Of a stretch of 64,000 nucleotides of DNA, positions 10,434 to 20,299 are shown in pieces; position 1 is the first letter of the stretch, and each line of letters begins with the position of its first letter. The DNA lies in contig OY101117.1 of the NCBI GenBank assembly GCA_956465555.1, forward strand, positions 868,001 through 932,000, written 5' to 3'. This DNA comes from Nitzschia sp. pyKryTriq1 (taxonomy: Eukaryota > Bacillariophyta > Bacillariophyceae > Bacillariales > Bacillariaceae). The notes below the pieces were generated by a model, which saw only the letters and a list, made by a program, of their open reading frames with translations, had not been told where the DNA came from and did not search any database. The position numbers and the translations under genes were made by a program.

Positions 10434-11798
10434 TTAGAGGACACTGGATGGGATGCACGCCAGAGCATCGTCCTTTGGGCATTCAACGTTTGTTTCCACA
10501 TCAACAGGAATTCCACTCTTGTTGATGTCATTGTGATTGGGTGTCTCGTAGCGAGCGACAGTCACAGCAACACCTCCATTTTTATCCGACAACTCACGGA
10601 TGGTTTGGATGATGCCCTTGCCAAATGTTTGCTCTCCAACAATTTTGGCCCTGCCATTCTCCTTCAGCGCGGCAGTAAATACTTCCGCAGCAGAGGCCGT
10701 ATTGTGATCAACCAAAATCACTAGGGGCGTCTCTAGGTCAAACCCATCGGTGAAGGTTTCTTGAGAATCGATCACTCCCTTGTTGCTAACTACAAATACT
10801 ACTGGCCTGTTAGCTTCGAGGAAGAGGCCAGCCGTCTCTATACCCCCGGGTAAAAGCCCGCCAGGATCACTGCGCAAGTCGATAACAATCTCCCTGACGC
10901 CTTTCTTCTTTAGCTCTTGAACTTTTTCCTTGACCGTCGCTGACGTAGTTCCCGAAAAACTCTTAATGCGGATCACACCGACATTGCTCTTGCCCACGTA
11001 ACTTCGGACACTGGTGACCGTGATTGGTTCTCGCGTGATGATGAAGTCTTTAATCTCTCCGTTGCGTGATACTGTGACTCCTACACGGCTCCCTACAGGG
11101 CCTCTCAGCTTGAGAGCAACATCGTCTGGAGTGGAGCTCTTATCGAATTTGAATCCGTCTCCTTCAACAAACAAGTCGTTCGGCAGTAGTCCAGCCTTTT
11201 GTGCGGGACTGTTGGGTTCTACATCGGACACCATGACCAATCCATCTTTGTTTGTTGCGATCTCTACCCCAACACCCGCCAAAGTCCCTGTGGCACTATC
11301 CACCATGGATTGGTACTTCGCTGGAGACAAATACCTCGTGTACTTGTCCCCCAACTTGGCAATCATTTCTGTGACCGCCTCCTGCGCTTCAGCCATATCT
11401 TTATATTTCTTCTTGACAAATGTCTCCCGCAATTGAAACCAATCCTGCCCGTTAAAGGTGCGGTCCAAATAGGTCGAGTCGACAGTTCTCCAGGCCTCTG
11501 CCACGAATTTTTGCTCTGGGGTGAAAGACCCATAACTTGCCGCATCCACCGGGAGAGGCGACAATGTCGCGGTGGTGAAGGTAATCAACGCCGCCGCACC
11601 AAATGTCTGGAGACAGTGTTTCCAGGAAGATTTCACCGGAGACGGTGTTTCATCATTTAACTCGCGATCCATTCCAAGCGAAAGTTCTATTGACGATCCA
11701 GTCGGCACAAAATTCCTCAACTCGACCGGCTGCATCGTGAATGCACCGGTCGTTCCGACAAGTGTTGGCAAAACTAGAAACCATGCATCTAATCTCAT
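10434..11798 (-). CDS. ctpA: Plastid (thylakoid lumen) C-terminal processing peptidase, CtpA-type
   Basis: The frame gives 454 aa from ATG at 11798. The N-terminus is a signal peptide ending TTGAF-TMQP, the diatom plastid-entry motif with Phe at +1. It is followed by a second hydrophobic segment ending PLPVDAAS at about residue 85, a thylakoid-transfer signal. Then come the tail-specific protease domain with a PDZ module (LAGVGVEIATNKDGLVMVSD to GDGFKF) and the peptidase S41 core (DLRSDPGGLL). The nucleophile Ser is in NTASAAEVF (about residue 368) and the Lys general base is in EQTFGKGII (about 392). In photosynthetic organisms CtpA removes the D1 C-terminal extension so that the Mn cluster can assemble. 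It is convergent with the pseudouridine synthase, with 100 bp between stops. Confidence 0.92.
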   Translation of the reverse strand: MRLDAWFLVLPTLVGTTGAFTMQPVELRNFVPTGSSIELSLGMDRELNDETPSPVKSSWKHCLQTFGAAALITFTTATLSPLPVDAASYGSFTPEQKFVAEAWRTVDSTYLDRTFNGQDWFQLRETFVKKKYKDMAEAQEAVTEMIAKLGDKYTRYLSPAKYQSMVDSATGTLAGVGVEIATNKDGLVMVSDVEPNSPAQKAGLLPNDLFVEGDGFKFDKSSTPDDVALKLRGPVGSRVGVTVSRNGEIKDFIITREPITVTSVRSYVGKSNVGVIRIKSFSGTTSATVKEKVQELKKKGVREIVIDLRSDPGGLLPGGIETAGLFLEANRPVVFVVSNKGVIDSQETFTDGFDLETPLVILVDHNTASAAEVFTAALKENGRAKIVGEQTFGKGIIQTIRELSDKNGGVAVTVARYETPNHNDINKSGIPVDVETNVECPKDDALACIPSSVL

Positions 11799-12189
11799 CG
11801 TAAAAATTCTTTACTTCGGGACAACGACGGGGGAAATGAATATGTTTTTCAATAGGGGCTGCGGTTATTGTGAGTAGATTAATAGTACCAGGTACCAGTA
11901 CCGGTATGAGGAATGACGATGATACAATGAATCATCATCATCATCATCATCGTGGTGGGCCATAAAAACCTGGGCGATTATTCCCGTTATGACATTACCG
12001 GTCATTTCGGGGCGAACTTCTTCGAGAACCCCAAATATTATCCAACTTCACTTCCCGAACCTTTCCGGACAGTCATGAATCAATCACGAGTACCGTTCCC
12101 GCAACCCAAATCCTATTACATAACTATACCAGGTATCGTCACTCTAACACTCGAGAAGGCAACTGTCAAATCAACTACCCAGTGTATCC
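11799..12189. other. Intergenic upstream of ctpA
   Basis: It contains a short GTAC/CCGG cluster at about 11885-11910 and an ATC microsatellite at about 11935-11952. No gene is supported. Confidence 0.4.
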
Positions 12190-12602
12190 ATGTCGGAAAT
12201 CGTGCTGGACAGATGGCCAGACGTAATGAATCGAATGTGTCGACAGCTCGTGATCGAGTTCCACGTCTCAGTTTGGATACTCGGAACGACATCGATCTGC
12301 TAGAGTCTTGGATCGGTGTAACTGAATCACGAGAAGCTTCGCAACATCAAGGAAGAATACGCAAAGAGGGACTATGAAATCAAGGCGCATCTTCTGGGCA
12401 ACTTGCCCGCGCTAAAGAATGGAAACATTGCGCAGAGGATTTACGAGACAGTCGACAGGGAGGATGTCGGAAATCGTGCTGGACAGATGGCCAGACGTAA
12501 TGAATCGAATGTGTCGACAGCTCGTGATCGAGTTCCACATCTCAGTTTGGATACTCGGAACGACATGGATCTGCTAGAGTCTTGGATCGGTGTAACTGAA
12601 TC
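12190..12602 (+). repeat. 139-bp direct repeat flanking a gag-like fragment
   Basis: Positions 12190-12328 and 12464-12602 are nearly identical (about two differences), separated by 135 bp. The spacer translates on + as EEYAKRDYEIKAHLLGNLP, which resembles the gag region of diatom copia-type elements. I therefore regard the locus as a rearranged fossil of an LTR-type element. The family call is tentative. It is broken, and no flanking long terminal repeats were seen. Confidence 0.5.
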
Positions 12603-13535
12603 TTGGAAGATGGAAGCACGAGTGGATGGAGCTTCCTATGGCTTCCCCCGAATTGATGAAGCATATGTTGCTCATGCAGGACTCCCAGATTGAGCTTCCA
12701 GGAAGCTAGCTGGAATCCTGGATCCAGTCACGCTTTGGTCGTGGAAGTAAGTTGATCTTGTCAACTATTCAGAAGGATGCTGAAAAGCTCACAATAAATT
12801 AGACGAGAGATTGTCAAACATTCTCTAGAGTGGAACAAGTCCACAGCTAGCTAGCTACGTCTACTACTGTCACACCTACGGAGACCTGCCAGACTACAGT
12901 CGTGTTAGTCAAAGGGTAGGAACAGTACGAGGTATTTCAACATACATATCCAGATCGTTTTCTTGCGCGGTGGGCTCCTCACTTGGTAGTAGACTATCAT
13001 ACATCGACTCTCTACGGTACTGGTACCTCTACTCTCTACTACCGGTAGTGTGAGAGAGTAGAAATACGAGTACGAACTCTTCTTCAAGTCTTGCTTGTTG
13101 CCAGCATCTCGGTTGGCATTCTGGCACGCTCCCTTTTATGGGATTGTTACAATACAGTACATACCGGTACATATAGATTTCATTCGGATATCCATAAGTA
13201 TCATAATTGCACAAATAATGGTGACACGTGTGAGTGTGAACCCCCCTACTGGTACGTGTACCTGTAGACCTGTATTTTACCAGGTACAGTACCGGTGCTG
13301 TCTACAGCTACAGTACTCGTACACCCTGTTCGTACGCTGTGGCAGGGTTACAGTACATACGGTACGTGCTTGCTTTCTGAAAATTCAAGTTCCGTTGAGC
13401 CCAGCATCTCGGTTTGATACGACGAGTACTCACAACATTCGCATAATATCCGGGATGAGAACTCAGAATAACCCCACAAGATTGCAGATTGTCAATTCGA
13501 TCGATTGCAGACTTATCAATAAAACGACGAGTAAA
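12603..13535. other. Intergenic with dense GTAC-word tract
   Basis: It holds CTACT/AGTAG words (12850-13060) and a GTAC/CCGG tract (about 13145-13365) just upstream of the polyamine fusion gene. An in-frame ATG at 13455 could extend that gene. Nothing else was recognised. Confidence 0.45.
13145..13365. repeat. GTAC/CCGG-word tract
   Basis: Words such as ACCGGTAC, CCAGGTACAGTACCGG and ACAGTACATACGGTAC are scattered over about 220 bp. They lie in the presumed promoter/5' region of the AdoMetDC-aminopropyltransferase gene. Confidence 0.6.
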
Positions 13536-15820
13536 ATGATTTCTTCATCTCCCAACAACTACAATACATCTTTGCCGACGCGGTTTCTTCTCGGTGTAGT
13601 ACTTGCAAGTTGCATTTTCTCATGTGGGCTTGGGATACTGGCGCGGAATGTCATTCTAGAGAGAATCTTAGCGTCTGTACTAGAAACACATAACGAGATC
13701 GCTTCTTTGCTGGAGAAAAAATCGTTGGAGTTTTTACCTGCTCCGACGGTAAAAGGAGACAAGATCGTCCCCCGCACGATTTACACGACTATGAACTTTG
13801 ATACCAGGTCATCTGTCATTTCGTCGCAATGGCTTCAAAATGACAGGGTGGCCCCCCATCAACATCCAGACGATGTTCTCATGGCGCCCGAAAACGTAAA
13901 GCTGATTCCCATCAACAATGGTACCGAGGACTACGAGTACCATGCCGATGAAGAAGAGCATTTGCCTGCTGGTCAACACTTACTAATCGACATTGATGGT
14001 GTTGATGGTACATTTCTGAACTCTGAAAAGCAGCTTGCGACTGCAATGCTGCAGATGGTTGACAACAGTGGCCTCACGCTGCTGTCGTACCACTGTCATG
14101 GATTGCAACCCGCGGGTGTGACTTGTGTTGGTGTTCTACTTGAGAGTCACGTTTCGTTTCACACGTGGCCAGAAGAAGGGGTGATTACACTTGACCTTTT
14201 CACATGTGGATCGACTTCACTTTTGAACCACCTGCATTTGATCCAAGACTTGTTCGCTGTGCCCCACCAAGGAGAAACAAATCCTGAAACACCCAAAGTC
14301 GTTTGGGCGTATAAACGCCGTGGTTTCAACGAGCAGAAAGGTAACACAGGGTCCCGAGACACCTTTGCCTATCCTCTAGGAATCCATGGAATCGAAAAGG
14401 AGGAGGTGAGCACTTTTGTTTCAACGCTTGATGCCTGTGGCTGTGCCTTTACGTAGTGATGTAGTATACACTCATGCTTATTTGCTGTATCTAATTTGGG
14501 GATTGGGGGAATACACAGATTGCATCCATTGTAACCGATCAGGGAAAGCAGGGCTGGGTCTACGATATTGAACGATCGACGAAGGGGACTATTTATGCGG
14601 ATGGATCATCGTCGCGTTTCTTCTACTTGGATGGGGTCCTCAAAGAAAGCAGCGAATCTGGCCCAGCTTCCCATGAAACCTTCGTTCACCCTTCAATGCT
14701 CGCGCATAAAAACCCAAAGCGAGTGTTGGTGTTCGGTAGCACCACGGGTGCGACAGTGAAGGAACTTCTAAAGCACAGATCTGTTCAAGATGTTGCACTT
14801 GTTGGTGTGGACAAGGCGATTTTGGCTTTCGCAAAAGAAAAACTACAGTATTGGAACGATTGCTCTGATATTGTGAGCGTTGAAGAGAACTGTCTCGACG
14901 ACACGCGCGTAAAAGCCATTTATGAGAACCCAAACATGTGGCTTCATAACAACTCCCATTTATCGAGTCTTGACAAGGCGTCCTCTCTTTTTGATATTGT
15001 GCTGGTGGACTACCAGTAAGTTTCACCTTCGCTTTAAGTATAGTGATGCAACATGTTTATCATTATTCTAACACACGTCTTCTGATTGATTATCAATTGT
15101 CGTTGTTTTTATAGTGAGTTGGAGGAAGAGGTGGCACTTGACATTATCAACAGAAACCGTTATTTCTTGTCCGGATTGAAGAGGATCCTACAAGAAAACG
15201 GTATCTTGGTCCTGAATGTTGCAAGTGATTTCAGAGCAGTGGACTCTCAATCTACGCGACACGCTATGTCCGGTCAGGAGGACCCAATGTCCCTACGTAG
15301 GATTCGACAGAACCTGGAAGAGTTGGGATTTGTCGATGTGAAGCAATACGACGAAACCCAATCTGGTTTCCCCGGCTCAAAGAATTTCATTGTTGCATTC
15401 AGGGACAAGGAAACCGCAAAAAACTGGAACCGCAATGAAGCACAAGTAAACCGAATGATTAGGGAACGGTTCGTCGAAATGAAGAGTGGAACTCCTCCCG
15501 TCCAATTCTTTGATGGGCCCAAAATGGTATCCTATAGCAAATTCGTGCAACACGTTGATGATGACTGCGCAGAACTTCCTGATCCAAGATGGTGCGACGT
15601 ACAGCGTCAGCTGGTGGCGTCAGAGCTCCGATCAGAGCATGTGATTGGTGAAATTCGAACACTCGAGTCCATCATTCTTCGCAACACGAGCGAAGCAACA
15701 AATTTGAGTCGACAGCAGGAAGCCTCTCAATGCGAGTTGAGCGAGGGTTCGGAGGAACAAGGTTCGTTGGTATGCAATCCTCCCGAGTACGGACATTTTG
15801 TCGGTCGCGAGCAGTCCTAA
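13536..15820 (+). CDS. AdoMet decarboxylase-aminopropyltransferase fusion with N-terminal membrane anchor, 3 exons
   Basis: The exons are 13536-14405, 14519-15015 and 15115-15820. The introns (113 and 99 nt) have GTGAGC/ACACAG and GTAAGT/TTATAG ends. The product is about 690 aa. The ATG at 13455 (27 residues longer) is an alternative. A hydrophobic segment at residues about 14-35 suggests a signal anchor. Next is a bacterial-type AdoMet decarboxylase (SpeH-like) with ESHVSFHTWPEEG at about residue 203. The Glu-Ser bond is the self-cleavage site that makes the pyruvoyl cofactor. After intron 1 comes a spermidine-synthase fold (LDGV...HETFVHPSMLAH, then VLVFGSTTGATVKELLKH). The usual GGGDG loop is changed to GSTTG, and the usual D-x-x-DP motif is VDYHELEEE, so substrate use may be non-standard. 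Such fusions are known in diatoms and were proposed to make long-chain polyamines for silica (Michael 2011). Confidence 0.88.
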
Positions 15821-16031
15821 AAGTTGCACATGTGACAGCAGAAATACAATGGCATTTTCAATTTCGTCACAGTCAAGGTGAAGACTACAGACTCTACAAT
15901 GGTCTTTGATAGCAGCGCTAGTAGGAGCTATTTGCATAAATAAAATCGTCATTTCATGTCGAGAATTAATAAAAAGGATTACTATGTTATGATAGTTACT
16001 GAATTAACGATAGTCGGTTAAAGAAATGTGA

Positions 16032-17216
16032 CTACTGTTCGGCGACATGGTATGGCCATTCACCTTCTTGGTCCAACTCCTCGTCTGGGATATCTTTGAG
16101 AGCATCGTGGAAACGAACACCAAGTACGTCGGTCATCTTGCGCCCATTGGCGATGTAGAGTTCGGTATTTTCGGGGTTTTCCGACCAGCGAAAGGATTCA
16201 CGAGCGAATACGGTGGCCGAACGTTCGTAGACGGCAACGAAATGACCGATGAATCGGATGTAATAGTCGGCAAAGCTCGGGGACTGTTCAAGAAGACCCG
16301 AGCTTCGCAACGCCCAAAAATGAAGCCTCATCCAGACCCGACATTCCTCCAAAGTGAAGTGCCGCCCTACCTGATTCGCTGGACGCTTCACGGAATGCCA
16401 CGCCGCTACATGGGCCGAACTCCGATCGTGGACCACGGTGGCACGACCTCCAGCGACTTCATGGGGTGTTAAATCCCGAGTTCTGCGATCTTCGTCCCAG
16501 ATGTTTGATCCTGTGAGCTTTTGGTGAATCCATTTCGCAAAGCGATCCCCATGTGGGTCATTATGAGATCGAATGAATGTATCCAAAGTGTCGTCTTGGA
16601 AGGCCAACTCGTAAAATTTGTGTGTCATGCGTTTCAAATCGTCGAAGGAAACTTCGTATTCAAGAAGAGCTCGGCTGGCTTCGGAAGGTTTGTGAGATCC
16701 ACCATTGCCACCCATACGAAGAGGTACATACTGGTAAGGACACGAAACTTCGTTGGTTGTCGTAATGGTTGCGGATTCGGGTTCGGTTTTTCCACGAGGA
16801 TAAAGGTCGACGTTCATTTGTTCTTCGGCTTGCAAATCCGCGTCGGAATCACGAAGTTGCTGCTCCTGGAGTTGGATAATATTCTTGTTAGGCATCTTGG
16901 CTGGTTGATCTGCTGTTTTGTCGCTTTTTTGCTGGTTCAGGGAGGGGTACTTGATTTGTTGTAAAGCTGTGTTGACGCTTGTAAGCTGTCTTGGAAAAGT
17001 TTTTGTGAGCATGTCCATATCCTGAATCCTCACTTCTTGGGTCATCCTTTCGTTTGAGGTCGTTGCGCGACAGCTGATCTGAAAATCCACTTGGCGGTTC
17101 TCTGGAAGTCCTTCGAAGCTTCGAAAACATTCCTCCGGGATATTTTGGAAATCCTTCCTCCGGGTTTCAAAAAAGTGGCATAGCATCACGCACGGGTGGG
17201 CAGACAGAAAGCCCAT
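16032..17216 (-). CDS. Truncated-hemoglobin-like protein with long N-terminal extension
   Basis: This intronless frame gives 394 aa from ATG at 17216. ATGs at residues 11 and 58 are alternatives. The first roughly 190 residues are polar, Gln-rich and probably disordered. From about residue 190 a globin-like helical domain follows: DDLKRMTHKFYELAFQD, then DRFAKWIHQKLTG, VGRHFTLEECRVWMRLHFWA and DYYIRFIGHFVAVYER. The GRHFTLEECRVWMR segment aligns with the F-helix region of group 2 truncated globins, where the His is the proximal haem ligand. Related globin-like proteins occur in diatoms and oomycetes. No haem-binding claim can be confirmed here. It is divergent from the mitochondrial carrier, with 269 bp between the two starts. 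Confidence 0.65.
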   Translation of the reverse strand: MGFLSAHPCVMLCHFFETRRKDFQNIPEECFRSFEGLPENRQVDFQISCRATTSNERMTQEVRIQDMDMLTKTFPRQLTSVNTALQQIKYPSLNQQKSDKTADQPAKMPNKNIIQLQEQQLRDSDADLQAEEQMNVDLYPRGKTEPESATITTTNEVSCPYQYVPLRMGGNGGSHKPSEASRALLEYEVSFDDLKRMTHKFYELAFQDDTLDTFIRSHNDPHGDRFAKWIHQKLTGSNIWDEDRRTRDLTPHEVAGGRATVVHDRSSAHVAAWHSVKRPANQVGRHFTLEECRVWMRLHFWALRSSGLLEQSPSFADYYIRFIGHFVAVYERSATVFARESFRWSENPENTELYIANGRKMTDVLGVRFHDALKDIPDEELDQEGEWPYHVAEQ

Positions 17217-17485
17217 TTGACCGTTTTCGTCCGATATTCAAGAAGTTCCTTTGTCCGCTATGGTCCGCTATCGTGGCTATCTCGAAGAAGAGAAAAAAAG
17301 CATCATTCTCGAATCTCGACAATGAAAACCGACGCGGGATGCAGAGCGGCGTCCTGCCTTCTGCCTCTCCTGCATCCTGTTTCAGATTTCCCATCCTTAT
17401 TCTGTGAAGAAGGCAAGAAGCCAAAGCGCAAAGATCCTCTCTCGAGAAGGGAGAGGCAAAAGAATCATTGAGACCGGGATGCACG

Positions 17486-18349
17486 ATGGGAAGATTGGTG
17501 CAAACAGCTCTCGCTGAGTCGGCAGGAGGAGCTGCAGCTGGAATTGTAGCCGATTCCGTTCTCTACGCGATTGATTCGGCTAAAGTTCGGGCCCAGCACA
17601 AGTCTGCTGCCTCATTATCCGTCGGAAATATCTCTATATTATTTCGTGGCTTGGCGCCGACAGTTCTGCTTGGTTCACTCCCTGTCTTTGGGAGTTTCTT
17701 TTTGTTCTATGCTCCCCTGAGAGTCGTGCTTCAGGAACACGGGTACGAACAGTTGCTCCCCTTGGCGTCGGCAATCTGCGCCGTCCCCGCTACGGTGGTC
17801 GGAGTTCCTGCTGATGTTATCAAGAAGCGACTGGTTTTGGGGGTCGATCCAAACGTTCGTGCAGCAATTTCGAGTGCGACTGCGGAACGAGGAATGAGAG
17901 GCCTGTTTGCTGGCTGGCATGTAAATCTCGTACGTGATTTGCCTTTTGCCGGTGTGAAAATTGGACTTTATGAATGGTTCGCATACACGTGGAAAATGCT
18001 GAATCACATTCCGATCGACCAACCTATCACACCTGGAGGTGCAGCCACCTGTGGTGTCACTTCGGGGGTTGTTTGTGCCGTCTTGACCTGCCCATTGGAT
18101 GTTGTCAATACACGAATAAAGGCCGGCAATGTCGAGACGAGTTCTATTTTACGTGTGGGGAGCGAGATTTTGAAGAAGGAAGGTGTGACGGCCCTCTTTC
18201 GGGGTGTTGCCCTAAGGAGTCTAGTGTTAGGTGCAGGGAGTTCCATATTCTGGCCAATTCAACGTTCTGTGGCACATTGGTTGCAACCATACGAGTCTTG
18301 TCCCTTTCTGGATGATGACAGAAAGTTGTCATTTTTCTCTCGTTCTTGA
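17486..18349 (+). CDS. Mitochondrial carrier family (SLC25) protein
   Basis: The frame gives 287 aa from ATG at 17486. The frame upstream starts at TTG and is not used. It has three tandem repeats of about 95 residues with six membrane helices. The carrier signature P-x-D-x-x-x-x-R is clear in repeats 2 (PADVIKKRL) and 3 (PLDVVNTRI). Repeat 1 has IDSAKVRAQ, where the signature Pro is replaced. Other marks are LFRGLAPTVL, LFAGWHVNLVRDLPFAGVKI and LFRGVALRSL. The overall look resembles the S-adenosylmethionine/putative solute branch, but substrate contact residues cannot be assigned by eye. Location is expected to be the mitochondrial inner membrane, or possibly a plastid membrane. Confidence 0.85.
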   Translation: MGRLVQTALAESAGGAAAGIVADSVLYAIDSAKVRAQHKSAASLSVGNISILFRGLAPTVLLGSLPVFGSFFLFYAPLRVVLQEHGYEQLLPLASAICAVPATVVGVPADVIKKRLVLGVDPNVRAAISSATAERGMRGLFAGWHVNLVRDLPFAGVKIGLYEWFAYTWKMLNHIPIDQPITPGGAATCGVTSGVVCAVLTCPLDVVNTRIKAGNVETSSILRVGSEILKKEGVTALFRGVALRSLVLGAGSSIFWPIQRSVAHWLQPYESCPFLDDDRKLSFFSRS

Positions 18350-18562
18350 TTCTTGATCTTCCGCCGCAGGTAGTTTTTAGGGACCGCATGTCATTTTTCC
18401 CTTGGTCGAGCATGTGCTGGAGGTACAGTAGAGCGTATAATATCACTTACTCTGAAAATTTTAATCAAAGCTCAAGTTTTGTACCACTATTACGCAAGTG
18501 CTACAGTACAAGCTACAACCATGATAACATGCTACTGTATCACTAAGTAAATGTGGTGTGGT

Positions 18563-19585
18563 CTACCCCTTTTCTAAACCTCGGATGTAGTCCATAAAAC
18601 ATTCTCCAAGGATTTTGTGTCCTGCAGCGTTCGGGTGAAGGCGGTCGGGCATAATTCTTTGAACAACCTCCTCGGCACCGCCAGTCTTGGAATAAAACGA
18701 CGATCCACAATCCACCAATCCTAGCCGTCTACTCCCATGTCTTTCCGCGAGTTCCCCAATACCATTCTGCACGGCCTGATTCAATTTCTCAATGGCTGGC
18801 AAGAATGAACGGAAGGGTTCTCCCGCCGAGTCACATCGGGGTGGGCAGATGGGTGTCAATCGTTGGACATCACCCCGAGGGAGATTTTGCAGCAAGATTA
18901 GATGTCCTTGTGTATTGGATAGGATGTAGTCCGCAACAGCAAGTACTCCCTTCGATACTGGTCCAGGAAGTTCCCCGGCTCCGATGTTGTTCGTTCCGAT
19001 CAGCACAACAAAAATCGAGCTCGGGTCATTCGCATAAGCAGACAACAGTTGCCCGTGTTCGAGCCGGTAAAGTAGATGCTGGGTTTGGTCACCCGATATT
19101 GCTAAAATCAACGGATCCAAATACGAAGCGGGTGGCTCCGCTAGAAGATTTTCCAGTACTTTGGGGACCCCCTTCGCTCGTTCCGCGGGAACACCCATGC
19201 CCGTGCCCATCCAAGCCTCTGTAATACTGTCACCGAGAAGTATGAGTGGTCTCGTATCTTCTATTCCCATGCTCGCTTCGCGTTCTCTTCGGCCGGCATA
19301 AAGTTGAGCCGTCCTGTTGAGTTTGGAGTGTAACTCCCACCAAGTAGCGTGTTGTTCCTTGGTCTTGGCGCTGTAGATAGTGCGGGGTGAAGACTTGTCA
19401 GGTTTCTCATGGCATGTTCCATCGGCGTCACAAAAAGTAGTCAATGTGTAGACATCCTCTCTGTCAAATGCCTCAATGCAATAAAGAGCAATGGCGAAGG
19501 ATATTATTGCCAGGAGGAGTATGTAACGTCGGCCGTTCGACGATATTGCCGAGGACCCGTTCACAGCATCTTTCGAGATTTGCAT
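18563..19585 (-). CDS. SGNH/GDSL hydrolase with N-terminal membrane anchor
   Basis: The frame gives 340 aa from ATG at 19585. The longer frame begins with GTG. A single hydrophobic helix (ILLLAIISFAIALYCIEAF, residues about 20-40) suggests a signal anchor. The four SGNH blocks are present in order: block I GDSITE (nucleophile Ser), block II SGDQ, block III GTNNIG and block V DRLHPNAAGH (Asp/His). This order resembles the PAF-acetylhydrolase alpha-subunit-like branch. It is a probable esterase or deacetylase of lipids or carbohydrates in the secretory pathway or at the cell surface. The substrate is unknown. Confidence 0.85.
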   Translation of the reverse strand: MQISKDAVNGSSAISSNGRRYILLLAIISFAIALYCIEAFDREDVYTLTTFCDADGTCHEKPDKSSPRTIYSAKTKEQHATWWELHSKLNRTAQLYAGRREREASMGIEDTRPLILLGDSITEAWMGTGMGVPAERAKGVPKVLENLLAEPPASYLDPLILAISGDQTQHLLYRLEHGQLLSAYANDPSSIFVVLIGTNNIGAGELPGPVSKGVLAVADYILSNTQGHLILLQNLPRGDVQRLTPICPPRCDSAGEPFRSFLPAIEKLNQAVQNGIGELAERHGSRRLGLVDCGSSFYSKTGGAEEVVQRIMPDRLHPNAAGHKILGECFMDYIRGLEKG

Positions 19586-20299
19586 GATTCCCGTTTTGAA
19601 ATTGGCCACTCTGTAAGAATGTGTCGGTCAAAAAACAAAAGGCCGGAGTTGTTTAGTCTCTCTTGTGGATCAAAAAGTAGTGTCTATGGAGTACAGTGGT
19701 ACCGACTTGGATATTGTGGTAAAAGCATGGTACCCTGGTACTGTACTTGTACCGGTGGTCTTTGTTGCTCTTTTTTTTTTTAAAGAAATATGCTGCTGCG
19801 TTGACTTTACTGTATTTTTGCGACTTCCGACTATACCGACTTCTTTCTTCGTCTTTCTACCGCGGTAGCAGTACCAGTACAGTACCTGTGATGTACCAGG
19901 TAGTCTACCGGTACTTGTACTGTACGAGAGCGCACAGTACAGTACCTGGTACGAACATTTACGTGCTGCACCAAACGCCTGGCCGCCGTCCGCAGTATTC
20001 GAAGAAGTCGTCGCGTGATTACCGAGGCATACTGAACAGGTAGGACGCAGTAGTCTACGTTTACGGTACCAGGTACCAGGTACTTGTCCCGGTTCGCACT
20101 GTACGAGTACCAGTTGTCATATTGTGATATGTATGTACGGTATACCTACATACCGGTACTTGTACCCCGGTCTACTGTACCCCGTACGAAGTAGGTAGTA
20201 CTTGTACTGTACCTGGTACTTGTACCAGGTAGGTAGGGAAGTACTCCTACTCTCTATTCTGGAATGTATAAAAAAAGGAGCACTCTACTACTCTTCTTC
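19586..20299. other. Intergenic, dominated by GTAC-word tract
   Basis: This spacer separates the SGNH hydrolase 5' end from the 3' end of the glycosyltransferase fusion. It contains a poly-T run at about 19770-19780 and the tract listed separately. No gene is seen. Confidence 0.5.
19690..20245. repeat. Longest GTAC/CCGG-word tract of the window
   Basis: Over about 550 bp the sequence is largely made of GTACC, CAGTAC, TTGTACTGTAC, CCGGTAC and GGTACCAGG words in irregular order. The densest parts are 19868-19950 and 20060-20240. There is no fixed period, so it is not an ordinary satellite. Confidence 0.65.
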
